Shown here: piece after piece, positions 15,560 to 24,724 of the stretch
How the letters are laid out: every line of letters begins with the position of its first letter
Numbering within the stretch: position 1 is the stretch's first letter
Notes under the pieces: model-generated
Told to the model about the DNA's origin: nothing
The model's database searches: none
What the model saw: only the letters and a program-made list of their open reading frames with translations
Translations under genes and position numbers: made by a program
NCBI GenBank assembly: GCA_019090315.1
Contig: JAHRWD010000077.1
Location: 1-33,976 of the forward strand
Length of the DNA stretch: 33,976 nt
Direction of reading: 5' to 3'
Source of the DNA: Pseudomonadales bacterium
GTDB taxonomy: Bacteria; Pseudomonadota; Gammaproteobacteria; Pseudomonadales; JAHRWD01

Positions 15560-17707
15560 ATGCCGCAGGTTGAGCTCTACAGATTAACAACGCTGCCTCA
15601 GATTCTGCTGGAGTTACAACTTGAGCTTTCAAAGCCCGATCGCTCCTATGTTTCTATTTCAGACATCATCCAGAAAGACCCCGCGCTCTTTGTAAGAGTA
15701 TTCGCCACCTCCGCCGAACATAGTCTTGATTCGGAAGCCATAAACTGGTCGTTAAGCACGCTGTGCGAGCGTCTGGGTTACGATGTACTGCAATCGATTG
15801 CATTCAGTTCTTCGTCATACCAGGCTTTCCAAAATCATCAGGATGGCCAGATCTCATATATCGAACATCAGTGGGCTCGAGCCATATTGGGCGCTGAGAT
15901 CGCAAGGTCCATTGCAAGAATCTCTTCCTATAAGCACCCAGATGAGGCCTATTTTTGCGCATTAGTGCGAAACATTGGTCAGTTGGTAATGGAGGTACAG
16001 TCGAATGGCCTGATTAGCGGGCAGATCGTGGCCGATGGTTCAGATCAGAACATAATGGCCTATGAAGTTGAGCAGTTTGGTATCAATCATATATTGCTCA
16101 GCGCTCAGCTTATGCAAGGGTGGGGAGTTAGCGCAAATTTTTCGGACGCCATTCGCTATCAAAGCAAGTCTGTTGATGCGATCCGGGATGCACATCACCT
16201 GGTCAAACTCATAAATTTAGCCGCTCTCGCAACGGGCAGTATTACAAATGATGATCAGCAATTTTCCGAAGGTGCAACCCGGCTATTTGCTATAGATGCA
16301 AGCACATCGCATGCGATTCTCACCAAGTCTAAAGAGGCGGTAGCAGATCAGAATAGTAAATATGGAATCCGCTGGAGTGGGGTCGATGCGGCCCTCGTGT
16401 CCGGGTCAAAAAACAAGACCATTCAATCCATTGGTCCGAGTCATGAAAATACCCGCCATTTCCGAGAACAACATCATCAGCTGCGTAAGCTAGTCAACAA
16501 TATCTCTTTAGTATCCAGCGTTTGCCGTTTTGATTCTCCTGCCCAAACCGAGTCCGAGCTTCTCTCGATAGCCAAGAATGCACTTAAATCGCTGTTGAAT
16601 ATCGACTCATCCCTGTTTCTTCTTTATCAGCGATATTCGGATACGGTTCGGGTTGCTGATCATGAAATTGCTCCCGACTTTATCCGCGAGATCAATCTGC
16701 CGGTCGAGCAGGGCAGGAGCATGCTCAGCGACTCATTACTGGACAACAGCCCGGCGTACTTTTTCCCGGATGATGATAATACCCCGGACGATCTGACGGT
16801 GGTTGATCAACAACTCCTGAACTTCCTGGGGACTTCCGGGTTTTATAGTTACCCGTTAAGTCTTGAGCAGGGTAACATCGGCATATTGTTGATTGGAGTC
16901 GATCAATGGCATCGTGAAGCGGTTACAGAAAACACCCAGTTAATTGAAATACTAACGTCTCAACTACGTGGTATGTTTGAAAGCTACTATTGGCAGCTAA
17001 AAGAGCATCAATATGTAGCAGACAACCAGTTGAAGGTTTATGAGATGTCGGTCAGGAAGGCTATTCATGAAGCCGGAAACCCGCTCAGTGTTATTCAGAG
17101 CTACCTGGAAGTGCTCGGCCATAAAATGGATGAGAACTCTTCAGCCAGAGACAATCTGTCTATTATAAAGTCCGAAATAACAAGGGTTTGTGAGATACTC
17201 GATCAATTGGGGCGGCAGAAGCTTGCAAACAAACCGGCATTTAGCCCGGTGGATATCAATCAGTTGGTAGCGGATCAGGTAAAAATATTTGACGCGACAG
17301 GAAACTCCTCAAGTCAAATTGAAATGAAGCTTGATCTTGATGGCAGAATGCCCCTGGTTTGGTGTTCGGCGAGTGCACTTAAGCAGATATTGACCAATTT
17401 GATTTTGAATTCGAAGGAAGCCATGCCGGCCGGCGGTCTAATATCGATCTCAACCGCGGATCAGTTTTACCTGAATGAAAAAAGTTACGTAGAAATTTCG
17501 ATTGGTGATACTGGTGGCGGGATAGACTCTGCTGTAATGTCGCGATTGTATGAAGTGAAACGTAGTATTAAAGGGAAGAAGCATTCTGGTGTTGGGCTAA
17601 ATATTGTTCAAAACCTGATATCGGAGATGGATGGATTAATTACATGCCGAAGTAACCCCGGTGGAGTTACCTGGCAGATTTTGCTCCCGAGGAAGCTCGA
17701 GAGCTAA
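15560..17707 (+). CDS. HDOD-GAF sensor histidine kinase
   Basis: This cytoplasmic signalling protein has about 715 residues. The N-terminal HDOD domain (about 1-280) starts with the typical LPQILLELQ...SISDIIQKDPAL and contains ALVRNIGQLVM. HDOD domains are catalytically inactive relatives of HD phosphohydrolases found in signalling proteins. A GAF-like domain follows (about 320-475). The kinase core has H-box HEAGNPLSVI with His503, N-box NLILNSKEAM (Asn617), G1 GDTGGGI and G2 GVGLNIVQNL. No transmembrane helix is seen, so the signal is internal. GTG at 15542 is another possible start, but ATG at 15560 has GGAAG about 5 nt upstream. The stop is about 30 nt before the start of the receiver-GGDEF-EAL gene, so the two probably form a two-component pair. 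Confidence 0.87.
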   Translation: MPQVELYRLTTLPQILLELQLELSKPDRSYVSISDIIQKDPALFVRVFATSAEHSLDSEAINWSLSTLCERLGYDVLQSIAFSSSSYQAFQNHQDGQISYIEHQWARAILGAEIARSIARISSYKHPDEAYFCALVRNIGQLVMEVQSNGLISGQIVADGSDQNIMAYEVEQFGINHILLSAQLMQGWGVSANFSDAIRYQSKSVDAIRDAHHLVKLINLAALATGSITNDDQQFSEGATRLFAIDASTSHAILTKSKEAVADQNSKYGIRWSGVDAALVSGSKNKTIQSIGPSHENTRHFREQHHQLRKLVNNISLVSSVCRFDSPAQTESELLSIAKNALKSLLNIDSSLFLLYQRYSDTVRVADHEIAPDFIREINLPVEQGRSMLSDSLLDNSPAYFFPDDDNTPDDLTVVDQQLLNFLGTSGFYSYPLSLEQGNIGILLIGVDQWHREAVTENTQLIEILTSQLRGMFESYYWQLKEHQYVADNQLKVYEMSVRKAIHEAGNPLSVIQSYLEVLGHKMDENSSARDNLSIIKSEITRVCEILDQLGRQKLANKPAFSPVDINQLVADQVKIFDATGNSSSQIEMKLDLDGRMPLVWCSASALKQILTNLILNSKEAMPAGGLISISTADQFYLNEKSYVEISIGDTGGGIDSAVMSRLYEVKRSIKGKKHSGVGLNIVQNLISEMDGLITCRSNPGGVTWQILLPRKLES

Positions 17708-17737
17708 TTCTTTTCTATTAGATTGCGAAGTATAATA

Positions 17738-19876
17738 ATGAATAACACAGGCAATTTATTACTGGTAGATGACGAGCTAAACCTGCTATTGAGTATGGAG
17801 GAATTACTCAATCTGCATGGCTATAACACCACCGCAGCGCATGGCGGAGTGGCTGCGCTCCCGTTGCTGGATTCGCAACATTTTGACCTGGTTATATTAG
17901 ATCTTAATATGCCCGGTGTAACCGGGCATGATGTGTTAAGGCATATCAAAGAAAACCAGTATAACGTTACCGTTATAGTCGTAAGCGGAGAAACCTCTTT
18001 CGAGGCGGTCAGTGAGGCGCTTAAATTAGGCGCCTATGATTACCTACGGAAACCCTACGCCCCTGATGGACTCCTCACGACCATCCGTAATGCGGTTTCA
18101 AAGAGTCAACTGGAAGCTCAGAATAAGGTCATTCAGGACAAACTGAGTGATTCTGAAAGGCTGCATCGTTATATCGTTGAACACTCCCCAGATATGATTT
18201 ACATGCTTGATGAGCAGGGCTGTTTCACCTATCTAAACGATCGCACCACTGTACTGCTGGGGTACGATGCGGAGAATTTGATTGGTACTCCAATCACTAA
18301 ACTGGTCCACAAAGATGACCTGGAAGGAATAGATGAATTACTACATCTCGATTCATCCACAGATTTCATCAGCAAAGTGCTTCGCCTTAAAACATCTGAT
18401 GGTTTAATCCGATTTTTTGACTTTGAGTTATCTCCAATTCAACTCAATTCAAACAATGGTATCGCGACTCTTTTTTCCGGTCAGCAGCGTTCAAGTGGTG
18501 TTTTTGGAGTTGCCCGGGATATAACAGCGCGCGTTAAAGCAGAGGAGACTATAAATTTCCAGGCGTATCATGATCTGCTGACAAATTTGCCTAATCGCGG
18601 TCTTTTCGAAGATCGTATCGATATGGTCATTGCTCAGGCGAAAAGAAACGACCAAAAATTTGGTTTGATGTTTCTTGACCTTGATCGCTTCAAATTAGTA
18701 AACGATACCCTGGGTCATACTCTGGGCGATTTGATGCTTCAGGCAATCGCACAACGCTTGCAGTCCTGTGTCCGGGAAGGCGATACCCTGGCTCGTTTTG
18801 GTGGTGATGAATTTACCTTGCTGCTACCACAACTGCATGGCGAAGACGATGCCATATTGGTAGCAGAAAAAATAAGAGCAGCGCTTAAAAAACCTTTCTC
18901 CATTGAAGGTCATGAGCTGTATACCAGCGTTAGTATTGGTATTGCATTGTACCCTCAGGACGGCACCAATTTGCGAGAATTGATTGCTCATGCTGATACC
19001 GCAATGTATGCGATCAAACAACGCGGAAAAGATGGTTATCAGCTTTATCAAAGCGAACTTGATAATTCATCTCCCGATCGGATTGTATTAGAGCATGATC
19101 TTAGGCGAGCACTTGATGGTGAAGAATTCGCTCTGCAGTACCAACCTCAGGTAGATCTCATCACTGGAAAAATGAGCGGCATCGAAGCACTAATTCGATG
19201 GGATCACCCTAAGCAAGGCCGTCTGATGCCGATGGACTTTATCGATATCGCAGAGCAAAGCGGTATGGTTGTGCCCATAGGGAAATGGGTTATTGAAAAA
19301 GCTATCCAGGATTGGGTTGTGTGGAAGAATGAAGGGATCCACATAAGTAGAGTTGCAGTGAATATTTCATCGCTACAAATTTCCCAGCCAACCTTTGCGG
19401 ATGAAATCATCGAGTTACTGGATTGTTATTCAATGCCAGCACATTATCTGGAAATCGAGATTACAGAAAGTCTGTTGATGGCCGACACCACTCAGGTGGT
19501 GGAAAAACTCAGGAAACTGAGTGACCACGGAATAGGTATCGCTATTGATGATTTTGGCACCGGTTACTCATCATTAAGTTATTTGCAAAAATTCCCACTT
19601 CGCACGCTCAAGATTGATCGCACATTTATTGAAGAGATAGAAAACAAAGATGTTGATGCTTATCTAGTCAACGCGATCGTGTCGATTGCTAAAGGGCTAA
19701 ACCTTGAGTTGGTCGCAGAGGGTGTCGAAAATTGGGCGCAACTTGAATATCTAAGATCCCGTGGCTGCGATAAGGTACAGGGATACCTGTTTTCAAAAGC
19801 GGTAGATGCGGATGAGATTGAGCGGATCGTTCGTGCAGAAGCCAATAGTAGTTATCTGGAGAAGGCTGAGGCATGA
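17738..19876 (+). CDS. Response regulator with PAS, GGDEF and EAL domains
   Basis: This 712-residue cytoplasmic protein is built as receiver-PAS-GGDEF-EAL. The receiver has D10/D11, phospho-acceptor D55 (VILDLNMPG) and K105 (YLRKPY). The PAS domain spans about 138-268. The diguanylate cyclase domain keeps GGDEF (355-359) and the inhibitory I-site RxxD (R346-D349). The phosphodiesterase domain keeps EAL (483-485), DDFGTGYSS, KIDRTFI and the loop EGVEN. Both catalytic halves look intact, so it may make or degrade cyclic-di-GMP, and phosphorylation by the upstream HDOD kinase may set the direction. ATG at 17738 is chosen over TTG 17723 because it aligns with the receiver start, although the ribosome binding site is weak. 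The gene ends 26 nt from the convergent FNR gene. Confidence 0.92.
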   Translation: MNNTGNLLLVDDELNLLLSMEELLNLHGYNTTAAHGGVAALPLLDSQHFDLVILDLNMPGVTGHDVLRHIKENQYNVTVIVVSGETSFEAVSEALKLGAYDYLRKPYAPDGLLTTIRNAVSKSQLEAQNKVIQDKLSDSERLHRYIVEHSPDMIYMLDEQGCFTYLNDRTTVLLGYDAENLIGTPITKLVHKDDLEGIDELLHLDSSTDFISKVLRLKTSDGLIRFFDFELSPIQLNSNNGIATLFSGQQRSSGVFGVARDITARVKAEETINFQAYHDLLTNLPNRGLFEDRIDMVIAQAKRNDQKFGLMFLDLDRFKLVNDTLGHTLGDLMLQAIAQRLQSCVREGDTLARFGGDEFTLLLPQLHGEDDAILVAEKIRAALKKPFSIEGHELYTSVSIGIALYPQDGTNLRELIAHADTAMYAIKQRGKDGYQLYQSELDNSSPDRIVLEHDLRRALDGEEFALQYQPQVDLITGKMSGIEALIRWDHPKQGRLMPMDFIDIAEQSGMVVPIGKWVIEKAIQDWVVWKNEGIHISRVAVNISSLQISQPTFADEIIELLDCYSMPAHYLEIEITESLLMADTTQVVEKLRKLSDHGIGIAIDDFGTGYSSLSYLQKFPLRTLKIDRTFIEEIENKDVDAYLVNAIVSIAKGLNLELVAEGVENWAQLEYLRSRGCDKVQGYLFSKAVDADEIERIVRAEANSSYLEKAEA

Positions 19877-19901
19877 GGATTGTGCCTGGATCCAGTCTGG
19901 T

Positions 19902-20684
19902 TTATTGCGTGATTTTTATATCGTCCAGTGAGGACGCGTTTCCGGAAATTTCGCTGAGTCTATCAGGTTTTAGCAACTGAATTTCTTTCCCTTCAACTTT
20001 TATGAACTGCTGTTTCTGAAATTTGGAAAAAACCCTACTGACTGTTTCTACAGCCAGCCCCAAAAAGTTGCCGATCTCATTTCTTGACATCGTTAACCGA
20101 AAGGATGATGCAGAGTAGCCGCGTTTCTTATAACGGCATGACAGGTTCATCAAAAAAGTTGCTAATCTTTCGTCCGCATTTTTCTTACTGAGCGTCAGCA
20201 TCATCTCCTCAAAATTGTGGAGTTCTTTGCCTATAGTGCCGTAAATGCTTTCCCTGAGTTCAGGTATTTGCAACGACAGCTCTTCCAGTTTGGCGAATGG
20301 GATTTTACAGACTGTGGTGGTTTCCATTGCGACAGCAGATACTGGATAAATAGACATATTTAATCCGCTAAGCCCAGTCATCTCAGTAGCAAAATAAAAA
20401 TTGGTAATCTGTTCCTGGCCATTGCTGGTTACAACGTAGGTTTTTAGCGATCCGGATCGCACTGCGTAAACTGCATCGAAGGGTTCACCTTGATGAAACA
20501 GGTATTCTCCTTTGCTGTAACGTACACCGCGGCTCAGTACTTTATCGAGTATTTCGAGGGTATGTGGTTGAACCGATTTGGGATGACATAGAGAATCCAG
20601 TGTACAACTTTTGCATAGAATGGCATCGGATTCAGCTGAACTCACTGCTGTTAAACCTATGCTCTGATTTTTTTGATCAGTCAT
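19902..20684 (-). CDS. fnr: FNR/ANR-type oxygen-responsive transcription regulator
   Basis: This 260-residue Crp/Fnr-family regulator switches gene expression when oxygen is low. Four cysteines in the FNR arrangement can hold an oxygen-labile 4Fe-4S cluster: Cys24, Cys27 and Cys33 (C-x2-C-x5-C, as in E. coli FNR), plus Cys126 in the cyclic-nucleotide-binding-like domain. The C-terminal helix-turn-helix MSRNEIGNFLGLAVETVSRVFSKFQ keeps E213, S216 and R217, the residues that read TTGAT half-sites. It lies downstream of the cbb3-oxidase assembly genes, 89 nt after the preceding stop. That gap probably holds its own promoter, though I see no clear TTGAT-N4-ATCAA box there. The pseudomonad name would be anr. 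Confidence 0.93.
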   Translation of the reverse strand: MTDQKNQSIGLTAVSSAESDAILCKSCTLDSLCHPKSVQPHTLEILDKVLSRGVRYSKGEYLFHQGEPFDAVYAVRSGSLKTYVVTSNGQEQITNFYFATEMTGLSGLNMSIYPVSAVAMETTTVCKIPFAKLEELSLQIPELRESIYGTIGKELHNFEEMMLTLSKKNADERLATFLMNLSCRYKKRGYSASSFRLTMSRNEIGNFLGLAVETVSRVFSKFQKQQFIKVEGKEIQLLKPDRLSEISGNASSLDDIKITQ

Positions 20685-20773
20685 TCTCTGAAGTCCTGTT
20701 TGGTTAACTCTGTTTTCTACCTGCTAGTCTTGTAAATATAACATATTCTATTGTTATGAATCATACATTATCA

Positions 20774-21517
20774 TCAGTGATGGCGGTGGGAATGGTGTTG
20801 ATTCTCAGTGCCATGATTGTCGTGTGACATGCTAGAAAATACTGTTGCTCCATATAGCGTCCATACGCCATATAGTATGATTATTATCCCCAGCATTCGA
20901 CGAAATTTTATATCGGACAGCAGTTTCGCAAGGCCGCCTGTTACGCTGCCGGAAAACAATAATGCCGGCAGGGTACCCAGTCCAAAACAAAACATTAATA
21001 TACCAGAGGACAGAGCAGAACCCTGGGCACCACTCCATATCAGTGCGCTATAGACCATGCCGCAGGGCAGCCATCCCCATAAGGCACCTAGCAGCGCAAG
21101 CTGCCACATATTGCGAGGCGGCATAAACCGAACCGTATAGGGCTGAATATATTTCCACATATGCTGGCCTGAGGATTCAAACAGTCGCATGACTGCGCCA
21201 AATCCAGCGAGATAAAGCCCCATCAAGATCAATGTGACTCCGGCGACGATACGAAAAACCAGCTCCCAGGCTGAGCCAAAATTGATAAGCGTTCCGCTCA
21301 GCGCACCAAATAGCAATCCGATCAGGCTATAGGTCAGGATTCGACCAAAGTTATAGAGTAGTAGCTGTGTCCATCGATGCCGGAGTAGTGGATGAACTGT
21401 CTGGTCGAGTGTTAGCGATGACATCGCCCCCATAATACCGCCACACATACCTATGCAGTGTGTACTGCCCATTAGCCCGAGGGTAAATGCAACAACAAAA
21501 GGATAATCGGAGATCAT
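20774..21517 (-). CDS. TauE/SafE-like (UreH-like) membrane protein of the cco cluster
   Basis: This 247-residue inner-membrane protein should have about six helices. It belongs to the sulfite exporter TauE/SafE-related family often found after ccoS in gammaproteobacteria. The first helix reads GLMGSTHCIGMCGGIMG, with Cys21 and Cys25 in an H-C-x2-M-C pattern. A second conserved segment is WGWLPCGMVYSAL, and the C-terminal tail is His-rich (HDNHGTENQHHSHRHH). These Cys, Met and His positions could bind a transition metal, and its neighbours suggest copper handling for cbb3 oxidase, but this is inference. Transport of sulfite is not supported here. The ATG at 21517 overlaps the ccoS stop (ATGA), so translation is coupled. 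Confidence 0.82.
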   Translation of the reverse strand: MISDYPFVVAFTLGLMGSTHCIGMCGGIMGAMSSLTLDQTVHPLLRHRWTQLLLYNFGRILTYSLIGLLFGALSGTLINFGSAWELVFRIVAGVTLILMGLYLAGFGAVMRLFESSGQHMWKYIQPYTVRFMPPRNMWQLALLGALWGWLPCGMVYSALIWSGAQGSALSSGILMFCFGLGTLPALLFSGSVTGGLAKLLSDIKFRRMLGIIIILYGVWTLYGATVFSSMSHDNHGTENQHHSHRHH

Positions 21518-21693
21518 TGTTCCTGGCCCTTATCTGTTTCCTGGGGAGGATCGATATCATCATCGAAGAGTACGTCGTAGCCGTGCCGCTCCAGATCTTC
21601 AAACTGATCATTTTTCACAGACCATGAAAATGCGCAGAGAATGACGATAAACAAAACCACCGCCATCGGAATGAGAAGGTAGAGTATTTCCAT
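21514..21693 (-). CDS. ccoS: cbb3-type cytochrome oxidase maturation protein CcoS
   Basis: This 59-residue small membrane protein is required for heme and copper cofactor insertion into the cbb3 oxidase catalytic subunit. It reads MEILYLLIPMAVVLFIVILC, then AFSWSVKNDQFEDLERHGYD, then an acidic tail. The single helix followed by W-x-V-K-x-x-Q-F-x-D-L is the CcoS signature. The start is ATG at 21693, 15 nt after the ccoI stop at 21709. The stop overlaps the start of the next gene by 4 nt. Confidence 0.92.
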   Translation of the reverse strand: MEILYLLIPMAVVLFIVILCAFSWSVKNDQFEDLERHGYDVLFDDDIDPPQETDKGQEQ

Positions 21694-21708
21694 AATTATT
21701 ACACCATG

Positions 21709-24168
21709 TTACGAGTGTATGCGGGTAAGTCGATAAGCATTTGCAACAACGATCAGCGAGCTCGCAGACATACCAATTGCGGCCATATAGGGTTCCAGCG
21801 AGCCGCTAGCAGCCAGGGGCAAAGCGGTTAAATTGTACAGGATTGCCCAGCTGATATTTTGCCAGATAATCCGTTGGGTTTTTTTCGCGTGTTGAATCGC
21901 CATCGGTATTACCGACAGGTCATTGGTGAGCAATACTGCATCTGCGTGGGTTTTAGCCAAATCGGTACCACTACCCATTGCAATAGAGACGTCTGATGCA
22001 GAGAGCACCGGGGCATCATTAATGCCATCACCCACCATTACTAACTGTTTTCCCAGTTTCTGTTGTGCAGTAACAAACTCTACCTTTTGTTCAGGCAGCA
22101 TGGAGGAAAACACAGTAGAGATGCCAATCTGCGTGGCAGTAGCTTGTGGTGCATCAGAGCTATCCCCGCTGATAAGGGAAACTTGCAAACCGCTGTTTTT
22201 TAATTGGTCTATCGTCTCTTTTGTATGGTCTCGAATTTGATCATTCAGTTTAAATGAAGCGATATAGCCAGAACCATCTGCCAGGAAAATGCTGCTGCCT
22301 GTAAAGGAAGCAGGGAGTTCACTATCAGAATTCTGGATAATTTCAGCCACAAAAGATTGTTGACCTATTCGATATGGCTTTTGACCAATGATGCCTTCAA
22401 CACCTAATCCGGTTCGTTGTCTTCGTTGGGTACAGTTCAGCTGGGGTGTTTCAATTGGCAGTTTTTTAAACGCTCGGGCGATTGGATGTTCTGAATCCTC
22501 TTCAAGGATTTTTGCCAGTTCCAGTACCTGTGCTTCGGTATATGCAGGCGTGGTTTTGGTCGAATCAATTCTAAGCTCACCTACCGTCAACGTCCCTGTT
22601 TTATCAAACACGAGATCAGTGGTAGCTGCCAATCCCGGCAGTGTTTGTTTTCCGGTAATCAAAAATCCGATTTTCCGCAGTGCATGTACCGCTGCGGTGA
22701 TCGCGGTAGGGGTCGCCAGCGAGAGTGCACAGGGGCAGGTAACCACCAGCACAGAAAGCGTTATCCAGAATGCAGATTCCGGCTGATAGATTCGCCAGTA
22801 GCTGTATACCAGCACAGATATCAGAAGTACCGCAGATACAAAGTACCCCGCAACCTTGTCTGCTTGCTGGGCGATTTTGGGTTTTTGATGCTGAACCTGC
22901 TCAAGCAGGTTTTCAATCAAATTAAGCCGGGATTCGTTGATGGTTTTAGTGACTAAAATCTTGATCGGATTCTCAATATTTCCGGTGCCCGCCAATACAG
23001 TATCGCCGGGTTGTTTTGAAATGGGATAAAACTCGCCGGTCATGGTCGCTTCATTAAGTTGGCTGATACCGCTTTCTATTTCACCATCGACAGGCACTAT
23101 TTCACCTGATTTGATCAATACACGATCCCCAGGGTGCAGGGATTTAATTGGTGTTTCCACAACCGTATCGTCGACCAACTTTAAAGCAAAATCTGGCAGT
23201 ATTCGATGTAAGGACTGTTCACTACGGCCCGATGAATGTCGTGCTCGCATTTCGATATAGCGACTCAGCAGCAGGAAAAAGGTAAACATGCTGACCGAAT
23301 CAAAATACACTTCACCCTGATAGGTAATGGTTGCCCATACACTGGCAATATAACCACCTCCCACGGCAAGGGACACGGGTACATCCATTCCTGGTCGCAA
23401 GGATTGGATATCCCGCAGGGCGGAGGTGAAAAATGGCCAGGCGGAGATAAAAACAACCGGGGTTGTTATAACAAGGCTGGCCCAACGCAGAATATTACGG
23501 TATTCATCGCCAATTTCTTCGCCAGCGCCAAAATAGAGCGGGATGGCATACATCATCGCCTGAGCCATACCGATGGCGGCGATGCCCAGGCGCAGTATCG
23601 CCTGCTTTTGTTCGCGCTTGAATATCGCTTCTTCGGCATGCGGTTGAAACGGATGACCGGTGTAACCGATCGATTGGAGTGCAGCAAGTATTGAGCTGAG
23701 CTTGGCTTCGGCGGGGTCCCACTGAATACGTGCTCTGTGGTTCGACAGGTTGACAGTAGCTGTCTGTACGCCCGGTATTTGGCTGACTTGTCTTTCGATC
23801 AACCATACACAGGCGGCACAGTGAATACCTTCAATTGAAAGAAGGATTTCTCTGCTGGCCGAGGTTTGGCTATCAGATGTTGTGTTGTCAGGGGCAAGCA
23901 GCGTTGAAACTTCGTCCAGCACTTCTATTTGATCAAACCCGATGTATCGCTCTGTATCGGCAAACAGCTCGGCAGGCTTATCCGCCCGGCTATCCCTTAA
24001 TTGGTAATACTGTCCGAAACCGCTTTGCTGAATCGTTTCCGCAACAGCTTTGCAGCCGATACAGCAATACCAGACATCGTCGTTTTGTATTTTTCCTGCT
24101 ACGGGGTACCGTTTTGGAACGGGAAGTCCGCAGTGGAAACAGGGGATAGGCGCGCTCTGTTTTGACAT
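21709..24168 (-). CDS. ccoI: Copper-exporting P1B-type ATPase CcoI/FixI for cbb3 oxidase assembly
   Basis: CcoI pumps copper across the inner membrane for delivery to the CuB site of cbb3 oxidase. The 819 residues have an extended N-terminus typical of FixI, with CFHCG (Cys10/Cys13), YCCIGC (Cys35-39) and a heavy-metal-associated domain with HCAAC (Cys117/Cys120). The core shows TGE in EATMTGEF (376-379), the membrane metal site CPC (478-480), phosphorylated Asp522 in DKTGTLT, SEHPIA and GDGINDAPVL. All catalytic residues are present. It is preceded by ccoH (50-nt gap) and followed by ccoS. Confidence 0.95.
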   Translation of the reverse strand: MSKQSAPIPCFHCGLPVPKRYPVAGKIQNDDVWYCCIGCKAVAETIQQSGFGQYYQLRDSRADKPAELFADTERYIGFDQIEVLDEVSTLLAPDNTTSDSQTSASREILLSIEGIHCAACVWLIERQVSQIPGVQTATVNLSNHRARIQWDPAEAKLSSILAALQSIGYTGHPFQPHAEEAIFKREQKQAILRLGIAAIGMAQAMMYAIPLYFGAGEEIGDEYRNILRWASLVITTPVVFISAWPFFTSALRDIQSLRPGMDVPVSLAVGGGYIASVWATITYQGEVYFDSVSMFTFFLLLSRYIEMRARHSSGRSEQSLHRILPDFALKLVDDTVVETPIKSLHPGDRVLIKSGEIVPVDGEIESGISQLNEATMTGEFYPISKQPGDTVLAGTGNIENPIKILVTKTINESRLNLIENLLEQVQHQKPKIAQQADKVAGYFVSAVLLISVLVYSYWRIYQPESAFWITLSVLVVTCPCALSLATPTAITAAVHALRKIGFLITGKQTLPGLAATTDLVFDKTGTLTVGELRIDSTKTTPAYTEAQVLELAKILEEDSEHPIARAFKKLPIETPQLNCTQRRQRTGLGVEGIIGQKPYRIGQQSFVAEIIQNSDSELPASFTGSSIFLADGSGYIASFKLNDQIRDHTKETIDQLKNSGLQVSLISGDSSDAPQATATQIGISTVFSSMLPEQKVEFVTAQQKLGKQLVMVGDGINDAPVLSASDVSIAMGSGTDLAKTHADAVLLTNDLSVIPMAIQHAKKTQRIIWQNISWAILYNLTALPLAASGSLEPYMAAIGMSASSLIVVANAYRLTRIHS

Positions 24169-24218
24169 AGGCAGTTGAGCGCTATGAAAGTAGATCAGTG
24201 GTATTCAAATGCCGTTCA

Positions 24219-24722
24219 CTATGGTATTAGTAATATTGCATGCTTCGAGGGTAACAACGCGGTATTTTTGATAAGCCACTCATCGCCAATCGTTGAGAGT
24301 TGTAGGTGCCAGTTTCCTGTTATATCGGCTTTGAGTTTTGCTGTGTAGTACCGATCAGCCGTTTCGGTGAGTGTGATAGTTTGATCTTTCTGGCTGAGGG
24401 TAGGGTGCATCATCTGCAGAGTAAGGATTTTAGGGAATGCATCAAAATCGCCGGCAAGTCGCATGCTGACAATACCGTCGTCGGAATTGAACCGTACAGA
24501 AGCACTCACTGATTGTTCTATGGCCGCATCGATACGGCTAAACTCCTGGTTGATCGCTAGCCCGGCTTTATAGTAATCATCCACTACCAATGTATCGACG
24601 GTACTGACAGCGAAATATATATACACCATGCTGACAGCTACGGAAGTAGCAGGGATGGAAAATACAAACCAGGGCCAAAATTGTTTGTACCAGGGTTTGG
24701 TGTCGATAATGTCCGCTCGCAT
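24219..24722 (-). CDS. ccoH: FixH/CcoH family cbb3 oxidase assembly protein
   Basis: This 167-residue inner-membrane protein is needed for stable cbb3 oxidase assembly. A short N-terminus (WYKQFWPWFVFSIP) leads into one helix (about 17-38) and the family motif DDYYKAGLAIN (48-58). A periplasmic immunoglobulin-like domain makes up the rest. ATG at 24722 lies 2 nt beyond the metH stop. A TTG at 24728 would instead overlap metH by 4 nt. Either way the gene appears translationally linked to metH. Confidence 0.87.
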   Translation of the reverse strand: MRADIIDTKPWYKQFWPWFVFSIPATSVAVSMVYIYFAVSTVDTLVVDDYYKAGLAINQEFSRIDAAIEQSVSASVRFNSDDGIVSMRLAGDFDAFPKILTLQMMHPTLSQKDQTITLTETADRYYTAKLKADITGNWHLQLSTIGDEWLIKNTALLPSKHAILLIP

Positions 24723-24724
24723 AT

